Assembly: GCA_949130485.1 (NCBI GenBank)
Contig: OX422184.1
Coordinates: forward strand, 11,911,996 to 11,975,995
Reading direction: 5' to 3'
Length of the DNA stretch: 64,000 bases
Source of the DNA: Agelas oroides
Lineage: Eukaryota; Porifera; Demospongiae; Agelasida; Agelasidae
Positions 45,430 through 56,520 of this stretch are shown piece after piece. Positions within the stretch are counted from its first letter, which is position 1. Each line of letters starts with the position of its first letter. A model generated the notes under the pieces. That model saw only the letters and a list, made by a program, of their open reading frames with translations. It ran no database searches and was not told the DNA's origin. A program made the translations under genes and the position numbers.

Positions 45430-45776
45430 ATATACCGTAATTATTCGACTACGTTTTTACGAATGGTAGTTTTTGAAGATTTCATTGAAACAATCGCGAA
45501 TTGACTGTCTAAAGCATGCGCACGCCACACGCAATGTAGTATGGGCGTGGCATACAAGCAATTACGCACTCACACCGTTGTCCGCACTCGATCTTGCAGC
45601 TGTCAGCAAAGCAATGCCTACTTCGAGAGCGTCCCTTGTGGATTCAGCATGTTCATTGACGCTCTTGCATGTGAAAACTGTAGATTACGTGTAAAAATTT
45701 TTCGTTCAAATAATTTCGCAAACGGTTGAAAATTCGCGAAAGTAAAGACCCGCGAAAATTTAGCGCTAATATACGG
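45430..45776. mobile_element. Possible MITE with TATACCGTA ends
   Basis: TATACCGTAATTATTCG at the left and GCGCTAATATACGGTA at the right; the interior is rich in TTTCGCG-type motifs (AAATTCGCGAAAG, CCCGCGAAAATTTAGCGC). A similar end is near 5858. It directly abuts the element ending at 45426. Confidence 0.45.
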
Positions 45777-46525
45777 TAGCTGGTTTTTCCTGAAAAATTT
45801 CTCAACGTGATATAGCTGGTTGCAACTGTACTCAAACTGCACGTAGCAATCTCTATCGTGCCCTACGGCAATAGTTAGAACTTACTCAAACCTCGGGGGT
45901 ATGTCCCAGTAGTTATTTGTACTGGGGATAGACTAAGTTCACCCGGTTTGAAACGGTTATGTCATCTTATTAAATATTCATAAGAGGCTACAGAAGCAAA
46001 TATGTTCGTTCACATTTTGTAAGACCAGAGAAAAAAAAAAGCATCTCTGTTAGAAAAGGGAGTGGATGGAGAGGCCTTTCTTCGCTTATGGCAAAGTGCC
46101 TTACTTAGCTCCCTGTATTTCATTGATGCCTTTTGGGGAGAGGGATAGTGAAGTTTAGAGTGCATTTTATAGCTACTGTTGACATTAGAGTTTCTGTGTA
46201 GAGTCATCTGCCAGAACTATGATTTCTACTGCATGCTATATTACTTTATAGACATTGTGTGTATGTAGGTACACTGATGGAACGTCCAATCGCAACTCAG
46301 GTCTGTGGTCCTTAACAACCCCATTCATGGATAGTACGAGGTCAAATAGCTCCTGTTCAACCTCTTGTCACTGTTCTTGAGCTCTGCGGTAAACTGGCCC
46401 TTTACAGACAGTTCCTGGTTGCTGGGGCCTCATAAGGTCTTCTCAGGAATTTTCTTTCAGTGGCTTCTCAGCTGGCTTCTGCATTCTCCTATTTTTAACC
46501 ACTGTTATCCATTCTTCGTGTTCAT
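45777..46525. other. No recognised gene
   Basis: Short frames only. Confidence 0.4.
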
Positions 46526-46528
46526 ACC

Positions 46529-46605
46529 CAGAATGTCAACTCTCAAAATATCAACTCCCAAAATATCAAGTTCCCTGATTGTCAATTCCCAAAATGTCAA
46601 CTCCT
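46529..46605. repeat. 16-17 bp tandem repeat (TGTCAACTCCCAAAATA)
   Basis: Five to six diverged copies of TGTCAACTC-CAAAATA, followed by an A/T-rich tail. Confidence 0.75.
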
Positions 46606-47960
46606 TAAAATTTTAATATTTTGAAAATGAAAGGAGTGCAGGGAAGTGGAAAAGTCACCCACCTGGCACACTGACCAGAAACTCTTGTACTATATTTCAC
46701 TTACATTGTCCCCAGTGACCCCCACCCCCCCCCCCCCCCCCCCAAGAGGATGTCAACCACAAAAAATGCTATGTCTACAGAAGTTGGCTGCATGGAGAAG
46801 CAGTGTGTGGGGATGCAAGGAGTGCGTATGTCTCCACTGAATTCTGCTCACTATAAGCTTCAAATCCATGCAAGTTTCAGGAGTATTGGGTTACAAATGA
46901 GGTAATTCTCGTTATGAGAAATTACAGCCAGAAACTATACGGCCTGATTGAGCATGGGATGTCCAGTTGGGGAGCGAGCACCAACACTGCTAATACCTTT
47001 GCTCTGTTGCACCACCATTAAAAAGGACACTATCTGTTCTCAAGAGTCACTTACCAAAGAGAACTGACTCCATGCTCCTTGAGACCAGGAACATTTACAA
47101 GTAGATGGCTTTGAATAGCACCCAAACTAACACCTGGGGTAGATGCTATACTTTCTCTGCGACAAACGTGTGCTGCGTAGCCATGACTCTTAATGAACTC
47201 AGATGCACACCCCACAACGGTAGGGAACTTCCATGTGTAGTAGCTACTGGATTTCACACACTGAACTAGGCATACTGTACGATTTCTGTTGAGACAATCG
47301 CCTTCGAAGCCCATTTAGTATCAATGGCCTGTTTTGTGACCTGTTAGTAGAGCAATTTTCTGGACAGCTCTAGAGGCAAAGTGCTCAACCCCAAGCGTGT
47401 GTGGTAGTTTAACCACACCAACTTCTTCAAACGCATGAGCAACCTTCTTTGTCGCTTCAGTAATACTTGCTTCCAGTTCTACAGCAAGTTAACATTCCTC
47501 TGACAGCAACAGCCTGTACTGTTACATGTGCCATAGTGTTTGACAAATGTGGGGAGAACATCTTCTGTCAAGATGCTCTCAGCTTCGCCAGGGCACAAAT
47601 GATTCATGAATTCAAGCAGGGACGGACTACACTGAATGCAAGAGGATGAACTACTATTTCAGGATTGTTACAGTGGTACCTGCATTATAGTCACATTGGG
47701 AGGGGGTGACTGCATAAACAAAAAGAGAATGACAATGAAATGAACTCGATTCCATATACGTTACTTCTTCGTTACAGCTGTTGCCAACAGCAGACCACAC
47801 TTACCTTCTTCGAACAAGGAACTAGGTTCTTGCCCAGTGTCCAGAATACGTGTTTCTGTCAAAAACGGAAAAAAAGATACACAATCAAGTGTTCTTCACC
47901 CATCCACTTACAAGAAGAAGACAAAATGCTCCCAACCTAAGGCAGCATTCAAGTGCAACT
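46606..47960. other. No recognised gene; poly-C run
   Basis: A poly-C run lies at about 46725-46743. Open frames are short and unrecognised. Confidence 0.4.
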
Positions 47961-47969
47961 CAGTAGCTG

Positions 47970-48172
47970 GTGTCTGCGGTGCCTGTGGTGTCTCTGGTGC
48001 CTGTGGTGTCTCTGGTGCCTGTGGTGTCTCTGGTGCCTGTGGTGTCCCTGGTGCCTGTGGTGTCCCTGGTGACTGTTGTGTCTCTGGTGCCTGTGGTGTC
48101 TCTGGTGCCTGTGGTGTCTCTGGTGCCTGTGGTGTCTCTGGTGCCTGTGGTGTCTGGTGCCTGTGGTGTCTC
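47970..48172. repeat. 18-bp minisatellite (GGTGTCTCTGGTGCCTGT)
   Basis: About eleven near-identical 18-bp units with single-base variants (CCCTGGTG, GACTGTTG). Frames on both strands stay open through it because the unit length is a multiple of three, which produces misleading repeat 'proteins' (VSGACG or ETPQAP); nothing else supports a gene. Confidence 0.9.
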
Positions 48173-50105
48173 AGCACTTTCTAAGCCTGTGCATGCAGCC
48201 AGGGTGAGAATTAGCCCACTCGGTCCCAACCATGGTGCTTTGACAGCCAAGCCTAGCAGCCACCATGTGCATGTGAACCCACCCACCTCCCCCTGTCCCA
48301 CCCTTTCTGCTGACACAGCATAGACATGGCATAGTACTCACACACAGTCACCCCTCACGCACAATCACATCTAACACTGGGCATTTTCCCGCTTCCTCAA
48401 GCACATCTCCAGCTTCAAGTAGGGGGGGGGGGGGCTGTGCACCCACAGTTCACCCCCAGCCCCCCTTTGAAAATATACGGCCTCTTTTGTGAAGTACTGT
48501 CATTATTCTACTAGAATGGTAGATCCAATCTAACGGAACAAATTGAATTCTTGCGATTTTTGTCAATTAAATTCAATTCTTGCAATTTCTGTCCATCCAA
48601 TTATGTGGAAGGTAGCTGCACTGATTGTTTTCGAGTGAATCCAATTTAGCAGAAGAGCCTGTAGTAGCAGACACCACAAAGCATTCTTAGCAAAGAAGCC
48701 TCTGTGTGAGGCTAGTACTTTTCTTTGAAAATGTACTTCCATTACAGCAGTAGATCTAATCCAGCAGAAGAGATTGGGTTCCTGGAAGTTTTTGTGAATC
48801 TAATCTAGTGGAAGCCAGATTTGAACGTATTTAATTTCCTACTGTTCTATTAGATAAATTCCAAGTTGTCCTTCAAATGGATGCAAATTGACTTTACTAA
48901 GCCTTAGCCCCATTTGCAACAAGCTCACCTATGCTAGAAACCCTGAGCCAAAACAAGATTTTAGGGAACAGGCATATCTACAGCTATTTGAAGGTGCAAC
49001 TTAGCTTCATACCCAGGTCATTCATAGAAAAAAATAGCCTAGACTAGATACTCAATGAGTGTAGTGGGTTAAGACAGGAAGAGCACCAGTTGATGTTAGA
49101 AACACCTTCCATTCTGTGCATAAGCCAATAGAAACAAAAGCAGCTTCAATGTTCACCTTGTACATAGTTGATCTACTAAACTATTTGGGTATGCAAACCA
49201 GTAGCTAAGTTGCTCTTAGTGAATATAAATACTTCCAGACTAATTGAACATCAATGCTGCAACCGCTATTTGCAATACTTAATAAGGGAGGGGCTTAATC
49301 AGAAGCATACCAACTCAAAATATCATGACTGTTAGATCATTAATTGCATTCCTGAGCTAATTAGGTGCACAAATGCTTTTATGGAGGGTCACTTCAAACT
49401 ACGAAATCTATTTGCAATGCTGCCACTTTCGTGAATTAGTGAGGTCCCCTTCTTCAGAAGGCATGGTGCTCAGGGCAGTTAAGGACTGGGAACTTTATTG
49501 CCCGCTCACGCCACTTATCAAAACTGTCATGAGATTATTCACAGCTGCAAGTAATTATTCACAGTTGTGGTTATGTTAGCATCCGAGTAACTTACCACGA
49601 CGATGAGGTCAGCATAGAAGATACCCATTTTTGGAATCAGCCACATTGAATACCGATAAACGTCATCTGCCATAACAGAAGTAAAGAAACATCAGCATGT
49701 GTTTATTCTGCTGAGAACTGGGAAGTGCATGTATGACTAACAAATGATGCACTTGAACAACAAAACCCAATGAAAATATACATCAACACCCATGGTAAGT
49801 GGGACATGTCTTTGCTGCTGAAAAGGAATTTTAGCCTCAAAACGGACTGTACTTCAACATTTAACTTGACACCCTAGTGTACACAGGTGCTGACACACTA
49901 GAGGAAGCTAGCCCACACTCAAGCAGGGTGATCACTCATCCTTTAGGTGCCAGCAACTGTTGGTCACTACAAGAGGTTAGCCTATCCAAATGCAGCATGG
50001 TTTTGATTCTCTCATCAGCATGTGTATGTGTATACATGCATGTATGTATGTATGTATACAGTGATTACCAATTGCATGCTGCTATAATTATATCATCCCT
50101 GAAAC
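48173..50105. other. No recognised gene; poly-G run
   Basis: A poly-G run is at 48421-48434. Around 48520-48830 a loose repetition of AATCTAGCAGAAG-like phrases occurs. No coding signal I can support. Confidence 0.35.
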
Positions 50106-50109
50106 AAAT

Positions 50110-50265
50110 TAAACTGGAAAGAGGGATGTCAAACACTTCCATTAAATGTGTACATTCATAATCTGATGTTTTTTTCCCTTTCAGAGTAAGTGATCTGAAA
50201 ATAGTCTAGGTACGGTTGTGATTACCACTTATAATGTAATAAACACTCATACCACTCATATGTGA
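50110..50265 (-). repeat. Diverged, inverted monomer of the ~180-bp satellite
   Basis: The reverse complement contains ACCGTACCTAGACTATTTTC, AACATCAGATTATGAATGTA and a GAAGTGTTTGACATCCC variant, the same order as in the array at 40.5-42.2 kb, about 8 kb away. It shows that the satellite unit also exists as a dispersed single copy. Confidence 0.75.
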
Positions 50266-50626
50266 TGTCTAACATACCAATCTTTTTTTGGTCTGCAGAC
50301 CACTGCTGTTTCCTTGTCCGTAACTGAACCTGAGTATTTCGGCATCTATGAAGCAGAGACTCAGCCGTTCCCGGGCTACCACTTCCCGCATTGGTTGACA
50401 AGGCTCTTCAAACATACATATACAAGAATATAAAAACATTAAAAATGTAAAAAGATGTAGGGATGGCATGCCAAAAAGTATGCAAACAAGGTAGGGATGA
50501 TGCATGCAAGCAAAGGTCAACATATTGGCAAAGCCCCATCCCTACATCTTTTTCACACTGCAGTCAGGGGGCCTTCCTAAAACGTAGCATAAGTACACCC
50601 CAACCTTTACTGGCAGTTCATGGCTG

Positions 50627-50683
50627 TAGCCTCGTTCTCAGGCAACTTCCCAGCTCCTCCCACATGACCTGGGAATGAGGCTA
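50627..50683. mobile_element. 57-bp mini-element with RecQ-element termini
   Basis: TAGCCTCGTTCTCAGG at the left and CCTGGGAATGAGGCTA at the right, about 25 bp apart; no target duplication seen. Confidence 0.7.
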
Positions 50684-50724
50684 GTATGATCCAGCATTAT
50701 GTAAGTGTTGTAAAAGCGTGGTTT

Positions 50725-50778
50725 TAGCCTCATCCCAAGGCCACCTTCCTCCTCCCACCTGGCCTAGGAACGAGGCTA
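50725..50778. mobile_element. 54-bp mini-element with RecQ-element termini
   Basis: TAGCCTCATCCCAAGG at the left and CCTAGGAACGAGGCTA at the right. It lies 41 bp from the previous mini-element and shares its CTTCC-CTCCTCCCAC middle, so the two may be related by duplication. Confidence 0.7.
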
Positions 50779-51541
50779 ATATTATTTGCAGCTGTATAGG
50801 TATGTTTGCCTCATAGGTAGCTATAAGATAGCTACCAAGTAGCTTTACTGCCAAGATACTACTTGTAGTGACAGTAGCACCCTTGTTACATGCCTCTGAT
50901 ACAACCCAGACACTGAGCTTGAGTGGGCTGCAGACTGATTAGTGTGCAAAAATCAAGTACTCATGCACAGCATTAATAACTGCATGGATGGGTGCAGATT
51001 CAGCTCTAAAACATGCATGCTGTCTAACTGCAGTGTGAAAAAGATGTAGGGATGGGGCTTTGCCAATATGTTGACCTTTGCTTGCATGCATCATCCCTAC
51101 CTTGTTTGCATACTTTTTGGCATGCCATCCCTACATCTTTTTACATTTTTAATGTTTTTATATTCTTGTTTCTTTCCTTTTTCACTCAGTTACAGTTAGA
51201 CCTAAGCATCATGAAGAATATTTCTTTCAAGTGTAACCACAGCCTTAGAACTTGAAACAGCATTGACAGATTAGTAGTGGTTTCAAGCATGTAATATGCC
51301 AGTTGGAATCCGATGTAGAGCCAACCACTCTCCACCAGATTTTTAGCCCGCTTTGTGAAGCAGATTTCCTACTGAGCTGATCACGACAACTGACCAGCAA
51401 ATCTGTGACCATCCCAGCTTTACTAAAGTTATGAGTATCTTTTAGTGTAGCTATAAGTAAGCAACTGAATGCAGCTCCTTACCTACTTGGTGTCCATGAA
51501 CCTTTCCGACCCCGTGCTTACTGGCAAACGCGTGTGCACTA

Positions 51542-51590
51542 ATCTCGTTCCTAGACCAATGACCGTGGTCTTTGGTCTGGGAACGAAACT
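51542..51590. repeat. Hairpin with related termini
   Basis: TCGTTCCTAGACCA pairs with TGGTCTGGGAACGA across about 15 bp; the outer part resembles, but does not match, the TAGCCTCGTTCCCAGG family. Confidence 0.6.
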
Positions 51591-52518
51591 ACGTTTGCGC
51601 ATGCGTACAACATTAGAAAATGGCGTCCTACGCAACGGATAGCAGCTGGGCAGTGCTGTGAGCAGCTTGTGAAAGTTGAACTGGAGCTACGGAGAAGCTA
51701 GGGATCAGGAGCACTTCGCGCTGAGGTATGGATCATTTTTGTGCTACAACCACGGTGAGTAGTTAAGCCATTCTGAAGATATTTTGGTTGACGAAAGAAA
51801 CAAAGAATAACAAAAATGGCACTTTCGCTACCGCACACTTTTGGGTTTAGCTGTTTTCCGCGTGGCTTTTGGCCACTTATATGAGTCTTGCTGATCACAA
51901 TGGCACTCAAAGAGGAAGCCTGGGCGCTTAAATAAGCTTTTAGCGTGTTTGTGGTGAAGTTATACGGCTTTTGCTTAAGTATTGCATATATTGTGTGTCG
52001 GCGCCATCCCTACATAGAGAGTCTACCGACTCTCTGATACTTGAGATCTGCTACATCTATGTCAGCACAGCCTCAATTGGTAATAAAAAGCCTCTTTAGG
52101 CAATAATTACATACGATCACATAATTATGATCTTGTACTGAAACATAGGGAAAGAGCATGCACACCACCCAAACTTTCCCCCCTGACCTTGATGTGCATG
52201 TCAACCAACAAGGTTACGTGCAATGAAAGTTGGTGTGTACATTGTCGACTTGTCACGTGCACACTAGATTGGGTGGAGACTGGATGTGGCCTAGTGAGTA
52301 CTGGAGTCGGAGCATTTGTTGGGCATATACAGGGGTCACTGCCTTGGGGAGTGGCCAAATATTGTACAGATGTGAGATGCTAGTGTGGTGAAAGTTTGCT
52401 CATCCTAACTCTAATGAAGGCTCATAACGAGAACCATAAATACACTGACCTGACAAGTTCCATTCCCAAAGTGTATAAGGTTATGTCCTTACTACACACC
52501 TAAGCATACAAAACCAAT
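51591..52518. other. No recognised gene
   Basis: Short frames only; CATCCCTACAT at 52005 recalls the ends of the MITE at 50.4 kb. Confidence 0.4.
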
Positions 52519-53306
52519 TACCGTAGTGTCCCGTTAATATGCCCCCCATTTTGTACAGTACATCCCGCCTAAAGTGGGGGGGGGGGGGGGGGGGGGGGGG
52601 GGGCTTATATTCGAGGATGCAATTAGTCTCGACTATAAGCCCCCCCCAAAAGATTTTACGCAAGTGCTATGTATGCAATTAGGACACTTCCAACTAACTA
52701 TGGCGACGACTTTCAGGATCGAGAGTACTGTTCGCGGACATCACGTTTACAAAGCTGCGTGGTCTCCCTACATCGGAGAAGAGCTGCCAGTTCAACGCGA
52801 GGTCAATAACATTCACGACGACTTCGCTGTAGCTGTCCTCAAGAACGGCAACACTGTCGGTCATGTACCACGGGAAATTTCCAGAGTCTGCTGGTATTTC
52901 TTGCACAAGAGTGGCAGCAAGATGACTTGCATCGTCAATGGTGACAGAAGACGTTCTGAAGTTGATGGGAAAGGACTTGTGGTTCCGTGCGTGTACATCT
53001 TCAGAGGGAAACAAAAACACCTTGACAGACTGATAAACCTGTTTGCTAAACTAGCAGCTTAAAACTTGGAACATCTAACCGGCTTTTCTAAAAGCCACAA
53101 AACTTACAAAAGATTCACCGACTACTATAGTCTTACTGAACGCACTTGCAACGTACAGTAAGCACGTGTAGTTTTGATGTTCCAGAAGACGCTCACCGGG
53201 GGACGTTATAACGAGTCAAACTACCCTGTGCAGGAACTTTGGCGGAAAAGAGGGGGGGGGGGGCGGCATATTTTCGAAGGGGGCGTATTAGCGGGACACT
53301 ACGGTA
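52519..53306. mobile_element. 788-bp TIR element carrying a HIRAN-domain gene
   Basis: TA plus CCGTAGTGTCCCGTTAATAT at the left and the complement of CCGTAGTGTCCCGCTAATAC plus TA at the right, with GCCCCC continuing both arms, give about 26-bp terminal inverted repeats and a TA target site. Long G runs (52577-52611 and 53253-53264) sit just inside both ends, and a second inverted motif (GGGCTTATATTCGAG and CTATAAGCCCCCCC) flanks the left run. The only gene is the HIRAN-domain frame at 52700-53062. No transposase is present, so movement would need one in trans. A second, decayed member is at 54187-54752. Confidence 0.85.
52700..53062 (+). CDS. Stand-alone HIRAN-domain protein, 120 aa, inside a TIR element
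   Basis: A single intact exon. The translation starts MATTFRIESTVRGHHVYKAA and contains the HIRAN pattern: a first strand ending in V-G-HVY, then IGEELPVQREVNNIHDDFAV (residues 25-44, the conserved E-L---RE-NN--D--AV block), then KNGNTVGHVPREIS (the conserved VGH-P--I block), and a C-terminal CVYIFRGKQKHLDRLINLF. HIRAN domains in HLTF/Rad5 proteins bind 3'-hydroxyl ends of single-stranded DNA; here the domain is nearly the whole protein with no SNF2 or RING part. Upstream, the frame stays open through the poly-G tract, so ATG at 52700 is chosen as the first plausible start. Promoter elements were not recognised. The function within the element is unknown; binding of DNA ends is an inference from the family. 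Confidence 0.8.
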   Translation: MATTFRIESTVRGHHVYKAAWSPYIGEELPVQREVNNIHDDFAVAVLKNGNTVGHVPREISRVCWYFLHKSGSKMTCIVNGDRRRSEVDGKGLVVPCVYIFRGKQKHLDRLINLFAKLAA

Positions 53307-54186
53307 CTACATACATTTTGATGCACACACACACGACTTCGATATGTGGTTGAGAAGAGACCCTTGTCTGTGCATACAAAAGCAAGTACACAAACAATTC
53401 TTGGCATGTAAACAAAGGCTTGAATTAAGGGTAAAAGCTCCGACTGCGATACCTAATAAACCACACCCACTGTCCACCCAACTTGGTATGAATGCCAAGT
53501 GACAAGCTGGCTAACCATTTACCAAGTTTGGTCATGCTAAGTCTAACTGAGGCCAGTAACGAGCATTGCAAACACACCCACCTAACAGAAGATATCGATA
53601 TGTGCTCCAGTTTCAGCAAACAACTATACAGCAAGAATTGCTATGTACAGTTGAGGCATAAACTTAAACACAAGGAAGGAGTTTATATGCCTGCATACAC
53701 TAGTAATATTTGATCGATCATGCAGTTTTCCTGTCATCTCTCCAGACCTTCAACTGAGTGAAGTCTATCTTTGTCTTCAACTACTCTCGCTGCACATGGT
53801 AGTTTCTCGGGGAAGAAGAGTTTGCGATAGTCTTTGAACTTAACCTCCATTGAATTGCAGAAGGTCAAAAGGGAGTTGCGCCATTCATCAAACTTAGTGT
53901 CACATCTTGACTCATCACTCTTCTGTATATATTAAGTTGATAGAATGGACTTGATAGATGCCAAGTTAGGCCTATTCGAGGTGGTTTTAGTTCCCTGAGT
54001 TGGAAAAAGCAAAGGCGATTTAGCATTCAGTAGGGTGTAAACTAGATTTTCCACTCCAGTCTGACTTGCAAAGACTGCTTGGCTCCCTATGCCCAACACC
54101 TTATAACTGAGGACAGTACGAAGATAGCAGCTTGCCAAAAATAAAACTGAACTAGTAAATCTGGATTTATTTTATGTCATGCATAT
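53307..54186. other. No recognised gene between the two HIRAN elements
   Basis: Short frames only on both strands. Confidence 0.4.
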
Positions 54187-54299
54187 TACCGTAGTGTCCC
54201 GCAAATACTTAGCCTTAGTACAAAGCGCAGTGGGGGCTTATACGCGGGATGCGACATTTTCTCTCGCGATTACGCCCTCCTTTCCGGTGCCCCGCCCAC

Positions 54300-54362
54300 A
54301 ACTTCGTGTCCAAAGAGAACGCATTTGACGACTTTGCAGTTGCCATCTGGAATGATGTTATT
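54300..54362 (+). pseudogene. HIRAN gene fragment
   Basis: The plus strand gives LRVQRE and, after a one-base frame change, NAFDDFAVAIWNDVI, which aligns with VQREVNNIHDDFAVAVLKNG of the intact copy at 52700. Both ends of the gene are missing or unrecognisable. Confidence 0.65.
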
Positions 54363-54372
54363 TATACATGTA

Positions 54373-54590
54373 GCAGTCCCATGTAGAAATCGAAGGTTAT
54401 TCCGTCTTGTATTTCGATCGCATTACTGTGTTTGAAGCGCCGTATCGCTGAACTTCCGTTAAGGGCGGGGCTCATACGTGCTTCGTAGACGCAGAACATC
54501 TAATGAATCTACGAAGCGCATATGAGCACACAGCGATGTGATCGAAATACGCGACGGAATAACCTTCGATTTCTACACGGGACTGCCTCA
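54373..54590. repeat. Internal inverted duplication in the second HIRAN element
   Basis: AGAAATCGAAGGTTATTCCG and ATTTCGATCGCAT on the left arm reappear as the reverse complement (ATGTGATCGAAAT, CGGAATAACCTTCGATTTCT) on the right. The loop contains a further inverted pair, GCTTCGTAGA and TCTACGAAGC. Confidence 0.85.
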
Positions 54591-55052
54591 CATAGTTGTC
54601 AGTAAATTTTGGTAATAGCGATATATGGTTGGGGGGGGGGGGGGGGGGGGGGGGCTTATGCGTGGGATAAAAATACCTCTGCAAGACTTTGTGCTAAAAA
54701 TGCAGGGGGGGCTTATGCGCGAGGGGGGGCCTATTTGCGGGACACTACGGTATATACACGGGAAAAAATATCCATAACCCAACCTTGGGATAACAGTGGG
54801 TCAGACAGAGTAGATCCCCATTATTCCCTGTCGCTGACAGTGGGAATTATGCCATAGACCCATGTATGGGTTTCCATTCCGGACATGGGAATTACCACTA
54901 ACCCACATACCTAAAGTGGGATTCTGAGAAACCAACAATGGTATTATTAAACCCATTCATGTGATTCTGTGTTGACATGATGGGAAGATCCATTCCCATT
55001 AATGGGAATCAAGGGTTCCCAATGTGGGATTCCGTAACTTGAAAGTGGGAAT

Positions 55053-55680
55053 GTGGGTTATTGCAAACCCATGGATGGGAAGATCCACGGAATCCCACAT
55101 TGGGAATGGGGGTCAACTACCACATATGTATCTGATACAAACACACATCTTTTCCGAATTAGGAGAAACCGAGTACAGGTAGCTGTGACACGGGAGTGGC
55201 CTGGCAATGGTGCTCCAATCCTGAGGGGTAGTAAAGAGCACAGGACCAGGCTTGAACACCTTGTGCAAACACTGACCGTGGATTGCACCTACAACATCCC
55301 ATCCATTCCCAATGTCTTCTTCGGCCCAAGTGCAATCAGAGTCCACGCTTTGGTTGTCCTTAACAAGCGCAGGAGGCAAATTCATTCGGGACATGATTAT
55401 GAAAGTGTGAGTACACATCATGCACTTAGCATTCTTATGTCAATAATTTTGCGTGCATCACTATTAATAGCCTCTCCCAAAAAGACTTAAACAAGATGAG
55501 GATGCAAAGGAGCAGGAGCAGGAGGAGGAACAGCAGGAGGAGGAACAGCAGGAGAAGCAGGAGGAGGAACAGCAGAAGAAGCAGGAGGAGGACGAGGAGG
55601 AGCAGAAGGAGCAGGAGAAGCAGGAGCAGAAAAAGCAGGAGCATGATAAACAAAACCCAGATCACAATGGTACGTTGCAA
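55053..55680 (+). CDS. Unrecognised candidate gene of the 1.9-kb element
   Basis: A 145-codon plus-strand frame (55053-55490) reads through VAVTREWPGNGAPILRGSKE, then TVDCTYNIPSIPNVFFGPSA and VHALVVLNKRRRQIHSGHDY. After a possible donor (GAAAGTGTGAGTAC at about 55404) and acceptor (AACAAG near 55495) a second open stretch to about 55670 is rich in Glu/Gln/Lys (KEQEQEEEQQEEEQQ), encoded by a GAGGAGCAG-type repeat that also opens other frames. No known domain. The position inside a TIR element suggests an element-encoded protein; the exon model is tentative. Confidence 0.3.
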
Positions 55681-56207
55681 GCACCATTAGTGATTGCAAA
55701 ATTCCTGACAACTTTCATAGATTACGAACAAGATAAGATTTGTCTTGTATCCTCTTCCCATAGATTTGAGTGTGAAGAGTGCAGAGGTGGTGGTGATGAC
55801 TGCATTTCAACAACATCATATTAAAGATGTTAGCCGAGCCAACTTTTTGGTGCAATGAAAGTCCTGTGCTCTCCAGAGGTGAAGAGGAAGTACAGGGCAG
55901 CAGACAACCCCCCCCCAACCTTCTGCCAGTGGCCAAAGCATTTATATCACAAGGGATCGTTGCTGTCTCCACGAATGCAGACATGGGTAAACTTGTCCCC
56001 AGTGTTGCCCAAAAAGTTGGAACCTTTTAGTCACGTACCAGTTCAATCATAAGTACAAGTGAGTTTTGTAGTGAAATAAACACATCATACTCACATTAGT
56101 GGGTCCTATGCATGGTTACATGTACTTGTACATGTGAGAAACTGATACTGCATAAGAATGTATTGCAGTGTGTTGTGAATTTAGGTGCACCCCCATTCAA
56201 ACTAATA

Positions 56208-56520
56208 TGGGTTGAGAGACATACCCACTAATGGCACAGTGGGTACACAACCATTCCCACTTTCAAGCTATTTCGGGTTGAGAGACATACCCACTAATGG
56301 CACAGTGGGTGCACAACCATTCCCACTTTCAAGGTAGTATGGGTTGAGGGACATACCCAATAATGGCATAGTGGGTACGCAACCATTCCCACTTTTCAGC
56401 TAATACAGGTTGAGAGACATACCCACTAACGGCACAGTGGGTACGCAACCATTCCCACTTTCAAGGTAGTATGAATTGAGAGACATATACCCACTAATGG
56501 AACAGTGGGAAAATTATTTT
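56208..56520. repeat. 66-bp minisatellite, about five units
   Basis: GGTTGAGAGACATACCCACT begins each unit, at about 56210, 56276, 56342, 56408 and 56474, with CACAGTGGGTACACAACCAT in the middle. The array ends at a T run near 56518. Confidence 0.92.

Larger units (their letters stand above)
50422..51169. repeat. Perfect 143-bp inverted repeat with 462-bp spacer
   Basis: Arms 50422-50564 and 51027-51169 are identical reverse complements by direct reading. Each arm is itself bounded by AAAAAGATGTAGGGATGG and CCATCCCTACATCTTTTT, so each arm is a short (~105-bp) MITE plus identical flanking bases. The spacer contains two mini-elements of the RecQ-element family. The identical flanks show that a larger segment was copied in inverse orientation, not two independent insertions. 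Confidence 0.92.
54187..54752. mobile_element. 566-bp second member of the HIRAN element family
   Basis: TA plus CCGTAGTGTCCCGCAAATAC at the left and the complement of CCGTAGTGTCCCGCAAATAG plus TA at the right. A G run is at about 54631-54653. A decayed HIRAN stretch lies at 54300-54360, and the rest is occupied by an internal inverted duplication (arms about 54373-54424 and 54537-54590). Confidence 0.85.

Noticed and set aside
47837-48323. Repeat 'proteins' (VSGACG, ETPQAP) at 47.9-48.2 kb
   Set aside because: They follow from an 18-bp minisatellite whose length is a multiple of three; flanking sequence shows no coding signal.
52574-52699. Extended start for the HIRAN protein through the poly-G tract
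   Set aside because: It would begin with a run of glycines encoded by an unstable G tract; ATG at 52700 gives a compact domain start.
55435-55711. Poly-leucine and Pro/Ala-rich minus-strand frames at 55.5 kb
   Set aside because: They are the complement of a GAGGAGCAG-type repeat; the plus-strand Glu/Gln frame is the more plausible reading, itself uncertain.
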